From: an uncultured Eubacteriales bacterium
GTDB lineage: Bacteria; Bacillota; Clostridia; Christensenellales; DTU072
DNA: 5,007 nucleotides
Assembly: GCA_902766325.1 (NCBI GenBank)
Contig: CACXDF010000074.1
Span: 1-5,007 of the forward strand
Direction: 5' to 3'
The position numbers and the translations under genes were made by a program. Each line of letters starts with the position of its first letter. Position 1 is the first letter of the stretch. Positions 1 through 5,007 of the stretch are shown piece by piece. The notes under the pieces were generated by a model. It was not told where the DNA came from. It searched no databases and was given only the letters and a program-made list of their open reading frames with translations.

Positions 1-1154
1 ATACGCACGTTACTGTCGTGCGGATCCTTTTTGTAGGGATAAGTAGCGCCCGCGCCGGTAAAGACGACGCCCGCTTCTTTCGCAAGCTCCACCGTACGCT
101 TTGCAGTGCCTTCCGGCAGATCGCAACTGATAAAGTACCCTCCTTTCGGTACCGTCCAAGTCATCAACCCTTTTCCTTCGCTTTCAAGCACCTCAAACAC
201 TTTCAAGAACTTCGGACGAAGCACGTTCGCCATCTTCTTCATATGCTCTTTGATGCCGTCGGCGTTCTTATAGTAAAGAACGTGCGCGTATTGATTGATC
301 TTATCGTGACCGATGGTTTGATATGACAGTAGCTTCTTTAATTGCGTCATGTTATTTTCCGAACAGCAGATGTAAGCGACGCCTGCGCCGGCAAAACTGA
401 TCTTGCTGGTAGAACCGAACATAAAGACGATATCTTCGTTGCCGTACTTTTCCGCTTCGTTCAAAAGATTCAAAAGCGGAACATCCTCGTCAAGAAAATG
501 TACGCCGTAGGCGTTATCCCAATAGATCCTGAAGTCATTTGCCGCAGGTTTCAGTTTCGCAAAGCGTTCGACGGTTTCGTCCGAATAAACGTATCCTTGC
601 GGATTGCTGTACTTCGGCACGCACCATATACCTTTTACCGTTTCGTCCTTTACGTATTCTTCCACCACGTCCATATCCGGACCGGTTTCCGTCATGGGCA
701 CGCAAATCAGTTCAAAGCCGAAAAGTTCCGTCACGGAAAAATGTCTGTCGTATCCGGGAACGGGACAAAGCCATTTCAGATTCTTTTGCGCGTTCATCGG
801 CTTTTCGCCCGAATAACCGAACTGCATTCCCCTTTGCACCATATCGTACATGATATTGAGTGAAGAATTACCCATCACGCAGATCTGAGATGTTTTTACG
901 CCGCAAAGGGAGGCGAATAATTCTTTCGCTTCGGGGATGCCGTCGAGAATGCCGTAGTTACGATAGTCGTTTCCGTTCACGTTCAAAACCGTTTTGCTGT
1001 CGATAGCGTCCAAAAGACCGCTGCTGATGGCAAGCTGATCGGGAGCCGGTTTTCCGCGGCTCATATTCAGGTTTAAATGCATAGAAAGATACTTTTCGTA
1101 TTGTTGCTTTGCCTCCGAAAGGATTTCCGAAGCGTTTTCGTGCGTATATTTCAT
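1..1154 (-). CDS. Aspartate aminotransferase, type Ic (PLP-dependent, fold type I), 3' end beyond window
   Basis: The enzyme should transfer the amino group of aspartate to 2-oxoglutarate, giving oxaloacetate and glutamate, in the cytoplasm. The reading frame is open from the ATG at 1154 to the window edge: 384 complete codons of a protein usually about 430 long. Seen in the translation: an early RGKP motif (NLNMSRGKPAPDQL), RNYGILDG, CPVPGYDRHFSVTE, SNPQGY with N184, WDNAYGVH with D213 (expected to bind the pyridine nitrogen), and STSKISFAGAG with K251 as the PLP Schiff-base lysine. The last full codon is R384 in SNVR, probably the substrate carboxylate-binding arginine. These motifs closely match, from memory, the Corynebacterium glutamicum-type AspAT subgroup Ic (the MocR-like aminotransferase family) rather than classical AspC. 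It is the third gene of the operon, 5 bases after the der stop, with its ribosome-binding site inside der. The exact substrate remains an inference from family resemblance. Confidence 0.9.
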   Translation of the reverse strand, partial: MKYTHENASEILSEAKQQYEKYLSMHLNLNMSRGKPAPDQLAISSGLLDAIDSKTVLNVNGNDYRNYGILDGIPEAKELFASLCGVKTSQICVMGNSSLNIMYDMVQRGMQFGYSGEKPMNAQKNLKWLCPVPGYDRHFSVTELFGFELICVPMTETGPDMDVVEEYVKDETVKGIWCVPKYSNPQGYVYSDETVERFAKLKPAANDFRIYWDNAYGVHFLDEDVPLLNLLNEAEKYGNEDIVFMFGSTSKISFAGAGVAYICCSENNMTQLKKLLSYQTIGHDKINQYAHVLYYKNADGIKEHMKKMANVLRPKFLKVFEVLESEGKGLMTWTVPKGGYFISCDLPEGTAKRTVELAKEAGVVFTGAGATYPYKKDPHDSNVR

Positions 1155-1159
1155 AAGAA

Positions 1160-2479
1160 TCAAATCTCCTCGTTTTTTCTGTTGCGAACTCGTATTCTGA
1201 TCGGCGTCCCGGAAAAATCAAAGGCTTTCCGAAGGGCGTTTTCCAGATATCTTTTATAAGAAAAGTGCATAATTTTTTCGTCGTTAACGAAAAGTGTGAA
1301 AGTCGGCGGGTTGGTCATCGTCTGCGTCGTATAGTAAACGCGTAATTTTTTACCGTTATAGTTCGGCGGTTCGTTAACGCTCATTGCGTCCTGCATCACG
1401 TCGTTCAAGACACCGGTCGGGATTTGACGAGAAGCATTTTCGTACACCTTTTCCAACGAAGTCAGGACCTGTTGAACGCGCTTACCCGTGAGCGCGCTGA
1501 TAAAGAGGGGCTGATAGTAACTCATGAACTTCAGTTCTTCGTTCAGCGTCGCTTTATACCCTTCTTGCGTAAAGGTGTCTTTTTCGATCTTGTCCCATTT
1601 ATTGACGACGATAACGGACGGCTTATTGCTTTCGTGCACAAGACCGCAAATCTTGATATCCTGTTCGCTGACCGGCTCGCTTGCGTCCAAAACGACGGCC
1701 ACGGCGTCCGCCCTGCGAATGGCTTCTATACTGCGCACTACGCTGTAGTACTCGACGTCTTCGGTCACTTTGCTCTTCTTTCGGATACCCGCCGTATCGA
1801 CGATACAATATTTTTTGCCGTTGACGGTAAAAGGCGTATCCACCGCGTCGCGGGTCGTACCCGCTATATCCGAAACGATGACCCTGTCGAAGCCGAGTAT
1901 CTTATTGACAAGACTGCTCTTGCCTGCGTTCGGTTTACCTACGACGGCAATACGGAACACGTCCGTTTCTTCTTCCGGTTCCATTTTGGGAAAATGCGAA
2001 CAAATTTCATCAAGAAGATCGCCGAGATTAAGCGCTTGCTCGGCCGATATACCGATAGGCTCCCCCAAACCAAGCGCGTAAAAGTCGTAAATATCGTCCA
2101 TCTTACCGTTATCCAATTTATTTACGGCAAGCACGACGGGCTTTTTCGACATTCTTAAAAAGTCTGCGACGTCGTAATCGTCGCTCACCAAGCCGACCCG
2201 ACCGTCCACGATAAAAAGTATCACGTCGGCGATATCCATAGCGAGTTCCGCCTGCGCGCGAATATGCTTCCACATGACGTCTTCGGATTTCAGTTCTATA
2301 CCGCCCGTGTCGATCAGCGTAAAGTTATGTCCGCACCACTCGGCGTCGGCATAGATCCTATCGCGCGTAACACCGGGGGTATCTTCTACGATACTGATCC
2401 TTTTACCGGCGATCCTGTTAAAAAAAGTGGACTTTCCCACGTTCGGCCGTCCGACGACGGCCACGATCGGTCTGCTCAT
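1160..2479 (-). CDS. der: Ribosome biogenesis GTPase Der (EngA), double GTPase
   Basis: Der is an essential cytoplasmic GTPase that binds the 50S subunit and is needed for its late assembly. The 439-residue product has the complete family layout: two tandem G domains and a C-terminal KH-like domain. G domain 1 shows the P-loop GRPNVGKS (10-17), switch I TPGVTRD (34-40), DTGG (57-60), NKLD (120-123) and SAE (145-147). After an acidic linker (about 167-173), G domain 2 shows GKPNAGKS (181-188), GTTRD (207-211), DTAG (228-231), NKWD (293-296) and SAL (328-330). The KH-like domain covers about 350-434 and ends in the typical FSGTPIRIRVRNRKN. No key residue is missing, and the length is close to the Bacillus protein (about 436) and shorter than the E. 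coli one (about 490). The MSRPIVAVVGRPNVGKS start is canonical. The ATG overlaps the upstream stop codon as ATGA. Confidence 0.98.
   Translation of the reverse strand: MSRPIVAVVGRPNVGKSTFFNRIAGKRISIVEDTPGVTRDRIYADAEWCGHNFTLIDTGGIELKSEDVMWKHIRAQAELAMDIADVILFIVDGRVGLVSDDYDVADFLRMSKKPVVLAVNKLDNGKMDDIYDFYALGLGEPIGISAEQALNLGDLLDEICSHFPKMEPEEETDVFRIAVVGKPNAGKSSLVNKILGFDRVIVSDIAGTTRDAVDTPFTVNGKKYCIVDTAGIRKKSKVTEDVEYYSVVRSIEAIRRADAVAVVLDASEPVSEQDIKICGLVHESNKPSVIVVNKWDKIEKDTFTQEGYKATLNEELKFMSYYQPLFISALTGKRVQQVLTSLEKVYENASRQIPTGVLNDVMQDAMSVNEPPNYNGKKLRVYYTTQTMTNPPTFTLFVNDEKIMHFSYKRYLENALRKAFDFSGTPIRIRVRNRKNEEI
1166..1171 (-). promoter_or_regulatory. Ribosome-binding site of the aminotransferase, inside der
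   Basis: On the minus strand GAGGAG lies 11 bases before the ATG at 1154. These bases are also the two glutamate codons that end Der (NEEI-stop). Ribosomes finishing der therefore uncover and sit on the initiation site of the next gene, which suggests translational coupling. Confidence 0.8.
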
Positions 2480-3759
2480 TTTCCTCCATACAATACGCCG
2501 CGGACGAATCCGTCTCCGCCTGCGGGTATTACGACTATTTTTTTATTTAACTTTTCGGAAAGCTCTTCTACGGTCATATTATCCAAGAATTGATTGCCGA
2601 ATTCTTTCAGCATGACCGACGGGATGATATAGTATTTGTCTTTCGTCACCATATCGCCGTATTGTTCGATAATGTCCGTCGCCGTGACAAGCCCGGTAAC
2701 AGTTACGCTTTCGCCGAAAAAGTGGTTTTTTACTACGTAAATATTAATATGCAGTCCTTTATAGCGTTCTTCAAGGATGGCTTTCGCCTTTTCCATCGTA
2801 CCGTTACCGCTCACGCCGGTAAAAAGTCCGACCGTTCTGCGTACTGCTTTCGGCGCGTAAAGAAGTTCTTCGTTGAAATCCTGAAAAAACTTTGCGATAA
2901 GTCCGACGCCGTTTTCGATCTGATCGAAATTACCGTAATACTCGGCCGGGGGTATCTCTCGCCCGGCGATCTGATACATTTCGTCCGAACAATAGCAAAA
3001 ACCGGGATGATCTTTATAATACGCCTCGCAAATATCGATACACTCTTCCGCCGTTTCTTTATCAACGGGCTTAACGTCCGGAAGTCCGTCTCTGTGCCCG
3101 GTAAGTCCGACGGGAACGACGGCGACGGTCTCCGCGCCGACTTCGGTAAGATCGGAAAGAGACTTCTTCAAAATCTCTCCGTCGTTAATGCCTTTCACAA
3201 GTACGATCTGGGTATGGAATTTGATCCCCGCATCTTTAAAACGGCGCAAAAGGCTCATTTGATCAAAGTCTTTTTTGATACCCAAAAGTCTCTTCTGAAC
3301 GGCTTTGTCCGTCGCATGAACGGAGATATACAAAGGCGAAAGTTTATAAAAAACGATCCTTTCGATATCTTCTTCTCTGAGATTCGTACACGTTATGTAC
3401 GACCCGCTGATAAAACTCAATCTGTAATCGTCGTCCTTGACGTACAGCGTTTTACGAAGATTTTTCGGAAGCTGACGAACGAAACAAAACAGACAGTTAT
3501 TAACGCAGTTTCTCGGTACGATCTCCACAGAAGAATCGAAAGAAAGACCGAGCGTATGGATACAACCGCGATTTCTGTACGGGATATCGACTTCTTTGCC
3601 GTCGCGAAGAACGGTCACGGTTCCCTTTTCGCAACCGTCGGCATAGATGTAATCGAGGATGTCGACGAACTTACGACCGGAAAAGGCAACCACTTCGTCG
3701 CCCTCTTCGATACGCCCGCGTAAAATGCTATCTTCGTCCACGCTCGTAACTACAGCCAT
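2476..3759 (-). CDS. Radical SAM protein with N-terminal PDZ-like and C-terminal DUF512 domains
   Basis: This 427-residue protein belongs to the DUF512 family, whose reaction is, to my knowledge, not established. Residues about 1-60 form a PDZ-like segment (IEEGDEVVAFSGRKFVDILDYIYADG). A radical SAM core follows, with the cluster-binding cysteines in CX3CX2C spacing at C85, C89 and C92 (NCVNNCLFCFVRQLP), which should hold a [4Fe-4S] cluster and bind S-adenosylmethionine. Other family hallmarks are SVHATD (146-151), HTQIVLVKGINDG (182-194), VPVGLTGHRDGL (215-226), SDEMY (258-262) and IPPAEYYGNFDQIENGVGLI (269-288); the last two belong to DUF512, roughly 215-420. There is no signal peptide or membrane segment, so it is probably cytoplasmic. 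It is the first gene of the operon, with its own promoter and ribosome-binding site, and overlaps der by 4 bases. This pairing with der is common in Clostridia and suggests, without proving, a link to ribosomes or RNA. Family assignment is firm; function is unknown. Confidence 0.93.
   Translation of the reverse strand: MAVVTSVDEDSILRGRIEEGDEVVAFSGRKFVDILDYIYADGCEKGTVTVLRDGKEVDIPYRNRGCIHTLGLSFDSSVEIVPRNCVNNCLFCFVRQLPKNLRKTLYVKDDDYRLSFISGSYITCTNLREEDIERIVFYKLSPLYISVHATDKAVQKRLLGIKKDFDQMSLLRRFKDAGIKFHTQIVLVKGINDGEILKKSLSDLTEVGAETVAVVPVGLTGHRDGLPDVKPVDKETAEECIDICEAYYKDHPGFCYCSDEMYQIAGREIPPAEYYGNFDQIENGVGLIAKFFQDFNEELLYAPKAVRRTVGLFTGVSGNGTMEKAKAILEERYKGLHINIYVVKNHFFGESVTVTGLVTATDIIEQYGDMVTKDKYYIIPSVMLKEFGNQFLDNMTVEELSEKLNKKIVVIPAGGDGFVRGVLYGGK
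2483..2487 (-). promoter_or_regulatory. Ribosome-binding site of der, inside the DUF512 gene
   Basis: On the minus strand GGAGG is followed by only three bases (AAA) before the der ATG at 2479. The same bases encode the two glycines of the terminal GGK of the upstream protein. The spacing is shorter than the usual 5-9 bases. Together with the 4-base ATGA overlap, this points to termination-reinitiation rather than strong independent initiation. Confidence 0.75.
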
Positions 3760-3764
3760 TTGAA

Positions 3765-3770
3765 CTCCTT
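3765..3770 (-). promoter_or_regulatory. Ribosome-binding site of the DUF512 gene
   Basis: On the minus strand AAGGAG stands 5 bases before the ATG at 3759, a near-ideal Firmicutes Shine-Dalgarno. It confirms the chosen start codon. It also contrasts with the divergent rqcH, which has none. Confidence 0.9.
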
Positions 3771-3784
3771 TTTATTTACGTTAT

Positions 3785-3813
3785 ATTATCCTTTATTTTT
3801 GTTAAAAAGTCAA
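3785..3813 (-). promoter_or_regulatory. Sigma-70/A-type promoter of the DUF512-der-aminotransferase operon
   Basis: Read on the minus strand, the -35 box is TTGACT (3813-3808) and the -10 box is GATAAT (3790-3785), each one mismatch from consensus, with a 17-base spacer. Transcription should start near 3777-3779. That gives a leader of about 18-20 bases, just enough to hold the AAGGAG. The stretch upstream of the -35 box is almost pure A/T and could act as an UP element. No other promoter is evident inside the three genes. Confidence 0.75.
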
Positions 3814-3816
3814 TCC

Positions 3817-3838
3817 TTTATTATATGATTATAATAAA
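3817..3838. repeat. Perfect 9+9 bp AT-rich inverted repeat upstream of the operon promoter
   Basis: TTTATTATA (3817-3825) and TATAATAAA (3830-3838) are exact reverse complements separated by TGAT. The dyad ends 3 bases before the -35 box of the minus-strand operon, covering about -39 to -60 from its predicted start. It could be a regulator-binding site, or simply a symmetric part of an AT-rich UP element. A TATAAT hexamer is present on each strand of the dyad, but neither has a good -35 partner at 16-18 bases; on the minus strand a TTGTTT lies 15 bases away. There is no T-run or GC stem, so it is not a terminator. Confidence 0.6.
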
Positions 3839-3888
3839 TCAAACAAGAAAATGCGGTTGAATCGCTTGCCGAGGAACTTATCGAATAA
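3838..3888 (+). other. Short coding-like stretch between the two promoters, no start codon
   Basis: Between AT-rich promoter DNA on the left and the rqcH promoter on the right, base composition switches to that of coding sequence. In one frame it reads IKQENAVESLAEELIE followed by TAA, which resembles an acidic helical protein C-terminus. It is preceded by a stop at 3835-3837 and has no start codon or ribosome-binding site. It may be a decayed gene remnant or chance. In another frame, an ATG at 3851 is in frame with rqcH and would add 32 residues to it. I do not favour that start, because RqcH proteins begin at the position of the ATG at 3947. Confidence 0.25.
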
Positions 3889-3903
3889 CGCCGCAAAAAC
3901 ACG

Positions 3904-3923
3904 TTCGTATGTTGTCAAACGAA
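3904..3923. promoter_or_regulatory. Imperfect 20-bp dyad over the rqcH -35 box, possible operator
   Basis: The sequence TTCGTATGTTGTCAAACGAA is symmetric at 7 of 10 half-site positions, including 5 perfect outer pairs (TTCGT and ACGAA). It encloses the -35 hexamer TTGTCA. A protein bound here would block RNA polymerase. It does not match the SOS, CIRCE, CtsR or Rex boxes as I know them. A dyad of this quality can arise by chance in a region of this size, so the call is tentative. Confidence 0.3.
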
Positions 3924-3940
3924 AAATAATGCTGTATAAT
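3912..3940 (+). promoter_or_regulatory. Near-consensus sigma-70/A promoter of rqcH, predicting a leaderless mRNA
   Basis: The -35 box is TTGTCA (3912-3917, one mismatch). The spacer is 17 bases and the -10 box is a perfect TATAAT (3935-3940). The base seven positions after the -10 box is 3947, the A of the rqcH start codon. The predicted transcript therefore has no 5' leader. No purine-rich ribosome-binding site is seen in the bases before the ATG, which agrees with this. Confidence 0.7.
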
Positions 3941-3946
3941 AACCGT

Positions 3947-5007
3947 ATGCCTATCGACGTAATCACCCTGAAAGCCGTCACAGAAGAACTGAACGAGTTC
4001 TTGACCGGCGGACGCGTGGAAAAAATATATCAGCCGGAAACGGACGAAGTGACCCTGAACGTGAAAAGCGGCGGGAAGTATTTTCAACTCGTAATCAGCG
4101 CCAATCCGTCCCATCCGCGTATCCACTTGACCACACAGAAAAAAGAAAACAGTTTTAACGCGCCCGCGTTTTGTATGCTTCTCCGTAAATATATCGGCGG
4201 AGCCAGGATCCTCGGAATGCATATCTTCAATAACGACAGAGTCATCCGGATGGAATTCGAAGGGAAAACGGAATTAAAAGACGACCGCGTCCTATACCTG
4301 ATCGTCGAACTGATGGGGCGATACAGCAATATCATTTTGACCGACAAAAACATGGTCATCGTGGATGCGATACGGCGTATACACTTCGATCAAAGCACGA
4401 CGCGATACATTTTGCCCGGCTTGCAATACGTTTTCCAACCCCAAACCCGCATTACATTCGATCAAACGGACAAACTGAAGGCCTTTTTTGCGGATAATCC
4501 CGATTGCGGAGCGGACGAGATATTACGAGCGATAAGCGGCATCGGAAAAGAAACCGCCGCGGAGATCGCGGCAAGCAGCGACCGATTTGCGTCGCTTACG
4601 CGCCTTATCGACGTTAAGTCTTCTTCCGTCTATCGTCCCGCGCTTTCCTACTCGGGCGACAAACCGACCGATTATTTCGTTTACCCGTACGAAACGAGAA
4701 AAAGCGACTGGAAAGAGTTTTCTACGCTGAACGAAGCGCTTGACGAATACTACTCGCTTTACGATCGAGAAGATCGCAAAAAAGCCTCTTCCAAAACGGT
4801 AGAAACAATTCTGAAGCGTCTGCAAACGAAAACAGAACGTCGTATCGATGATAATCTGAAACGTCTGAAAGATTGGGAAAAATCGGAGTCGATCCGACGA
4901 AAAGGAGAATTTATTACCAATTATTTATACCTGATAAAACCGGGAGACGAAGAACTGAAATGTTTCGATTACTACGAAAACAAAGATACGAGCATTGCTC
5001 TCGACCC
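3947..5007 (+). CDS. rqcH: RqcH, NFACT/Rqc2 family ribosome quality control factor, 3' end beyond window
   Basis: RqcH binds 50S subunits that still carry a stalled peptidyl-tRNA and recruits alanyl-tRNA to add a C-terminal alanine tail that marks the chain for degradation. The window holds 353 complete codons of a protein usually about 570 long; the C-terminal NFACT-R domain lies outside. Seen: the NFACT-N domain with MPIDVITL, GGRVEKIYQP (21-30), FCMLLRKYIGG (75-85), D97-R98 in NNDRVIRM (the pair needed for tailing in Bacillus RqcH) and ELMGRYSNIILTD (121-133); a helix-hairpin-helix around ISGIGKETAAEI (196-207); then the first arm of the charged coiled coil from about 266. It ends at IALD, just before the usual DPxxSPxxNA motif. 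Older annotations call this family fibronectin-binding protein. The ATG at 3947 matches the start of Bacillus YloA as I recall it; in-frame ATGs at 3929 and 3851 would add 6 or 32 residues and also lack ribosome-binding sites. Confidence 0.93.
   Translation, partial: MPIDVITLKAVTEELNEFLTGGRVEKIYQPETDEVTLNVKSGGKYFQLVISANPSHPRIHLTTQKKENSFNAPAFCMLLRKYIGGARILGMHIFNNDRVIRMEFEGKTELKDDRVLYLIVELMGRYSNIILTDKNMVIVDAIRRIHFDQSTTRYILPGLQYVFQPQTRITFDQTDKLKAFFADNPDCGADEILRAISGIGKETAAEIAASSDRFASLTRLIDVKSSSVYRPALSYSGDKPTDYFVYPYETRKSDWKEFSTLNEALDEYYSLYDREDRKKASSKTVETILKRLQTKTERRIDDNLKRLKDWEKSESIRRKGEFITNYLYLIKPGDEELKCFDYYENKDTSIALD

Noticed and set aside
160..200. Apparent frameshift in the aminotransferase near its C-terminal part
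   Set aside because: It came from miscopying the reverse complement; on re-reading, the frame continues as GKGLMTWTVPKGGYFISCDL without a break to the window edge.
342..863. 173-codon open frame on the plus strand, plus smaller ones nearby
   Set aside because: The minus strand here encodes an aminotransferase with all catalytic motifs in one uninterrupted frame, so these are shadows.
1155..1165. Terminator or separate promoter between der and the aminotransferase
   Set aside because: The gap is only 5 bases, and no hairpin with a T-run or promoter pair is visible at the junction.
1424..2158. 244-codon open frame on the plus strand opposite der
   Set aside because: It is a mirror of the conserved der frame for the same codon-usage reason, with no ribosome-binding site or domain seen.
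2590..3723. 377-codon open frame on the plus strand opposite the DUF512 gene
   Set aside because: It is in exact antisense codon register with a clearly real radical SAM gene, has no recognisable domain, and is explained by the absence of TTA, CTA and TCA codons on the sense strand.
3825..3860. Possible 11-codon leader peptide on the plus strand (MIIINQTRKCG)
   Set aside because: There is no ribosome-binding site, it lies upstream of the predicted rqcH transcription start, and no attenuator hairpins follow it.
3853..3894. GCGG...CCGC pairing that might form a hairpin
   Set aside because: Only about four to six pairs with a bulge enclose a loop of nearly 30 bases, and there is no T-run; it is too weak to be a terminator or riboswitch.
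3878..4825. Minus-strand open frames opposite rqcH (3878-4222, 4084-4359, 4523-4825)
   Set aside because: The plus strand carries an uninterrupted NFACT protein with conserved motifs; the minus frames have no recognisable content.

Overview
The window looks like a piece of chromosome from a member of the Firmicutes, most likely an uncultured Clostridia-type bacterium. The grounds are GC content of roughly the mid-40s percent by eye, strong AGGAG ribosome-binding sites, a Der GTPase of the short Bacillus-like length, a Der neighbour of the radical-SAM/DUF512 family that commonly accompanies der in Clostridia, and an RqcH (NFACT) protein resembling Bacillus YloA. No mobile elements, CRISPR arrays, tRNA or rRNA genes were seen.

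Layout. Positions 1-3759 hold three tightly packed genes on the minus strand, read from right to left: a radical SAM DUF512 protein (3759-2476), the ribosome-assembly GTPase Der (2479-1160), and a type Ic aspartate aminotransferase that runs off the left edge (1154-1). The first two overlap by 4 bases (ATGA). The second and third are 5 bases apart. Each downstream ribosome-binding site lies inside the last codons of the gene before it, so this is almost certainly one translationally coupled operon. From 3947 to the right edge the plus strand carries the first 353 codons of rqcH, the bacterial Rqc2/NFACT factor of ribosome-associated quality control.

The 187-base divergent region (3760-3946) is the most informative part outside the genes. 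It holds a good sigma-70/A-type promoter for the minus-strand operon (TTGACT, 17 bp, GATAAT), directly preceded by a perfect 9+9 bp AT-rich inverted repeat. It also holds a near-consensus promoter for rqcH (TTGTCA, 17 bp, TATAAT). The rqcH -10 box is so close to the start codon that the predicted transcription start is the A of the ATG, meaning a leaderless mRNA, and no ribosome-binding site is visible. An imperfect 20-bp dyad overlaps the rqcH -35 box. Between the two promoters is a short stretch with coding-like composition but no recognisable gene.

Functionally, Der (50S subunit assembly) and RqcH (rescue of stalled 50S-peptidyl-tRNA complexes) are both large-subunit factors facing each other across a shared control region. 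The radical SAM protein has no established function, and the aminotransferase is a metabolic passenger at the end of the operon. I found no evidence of a novel defence or mobile system. The observations worth following are regulatory.
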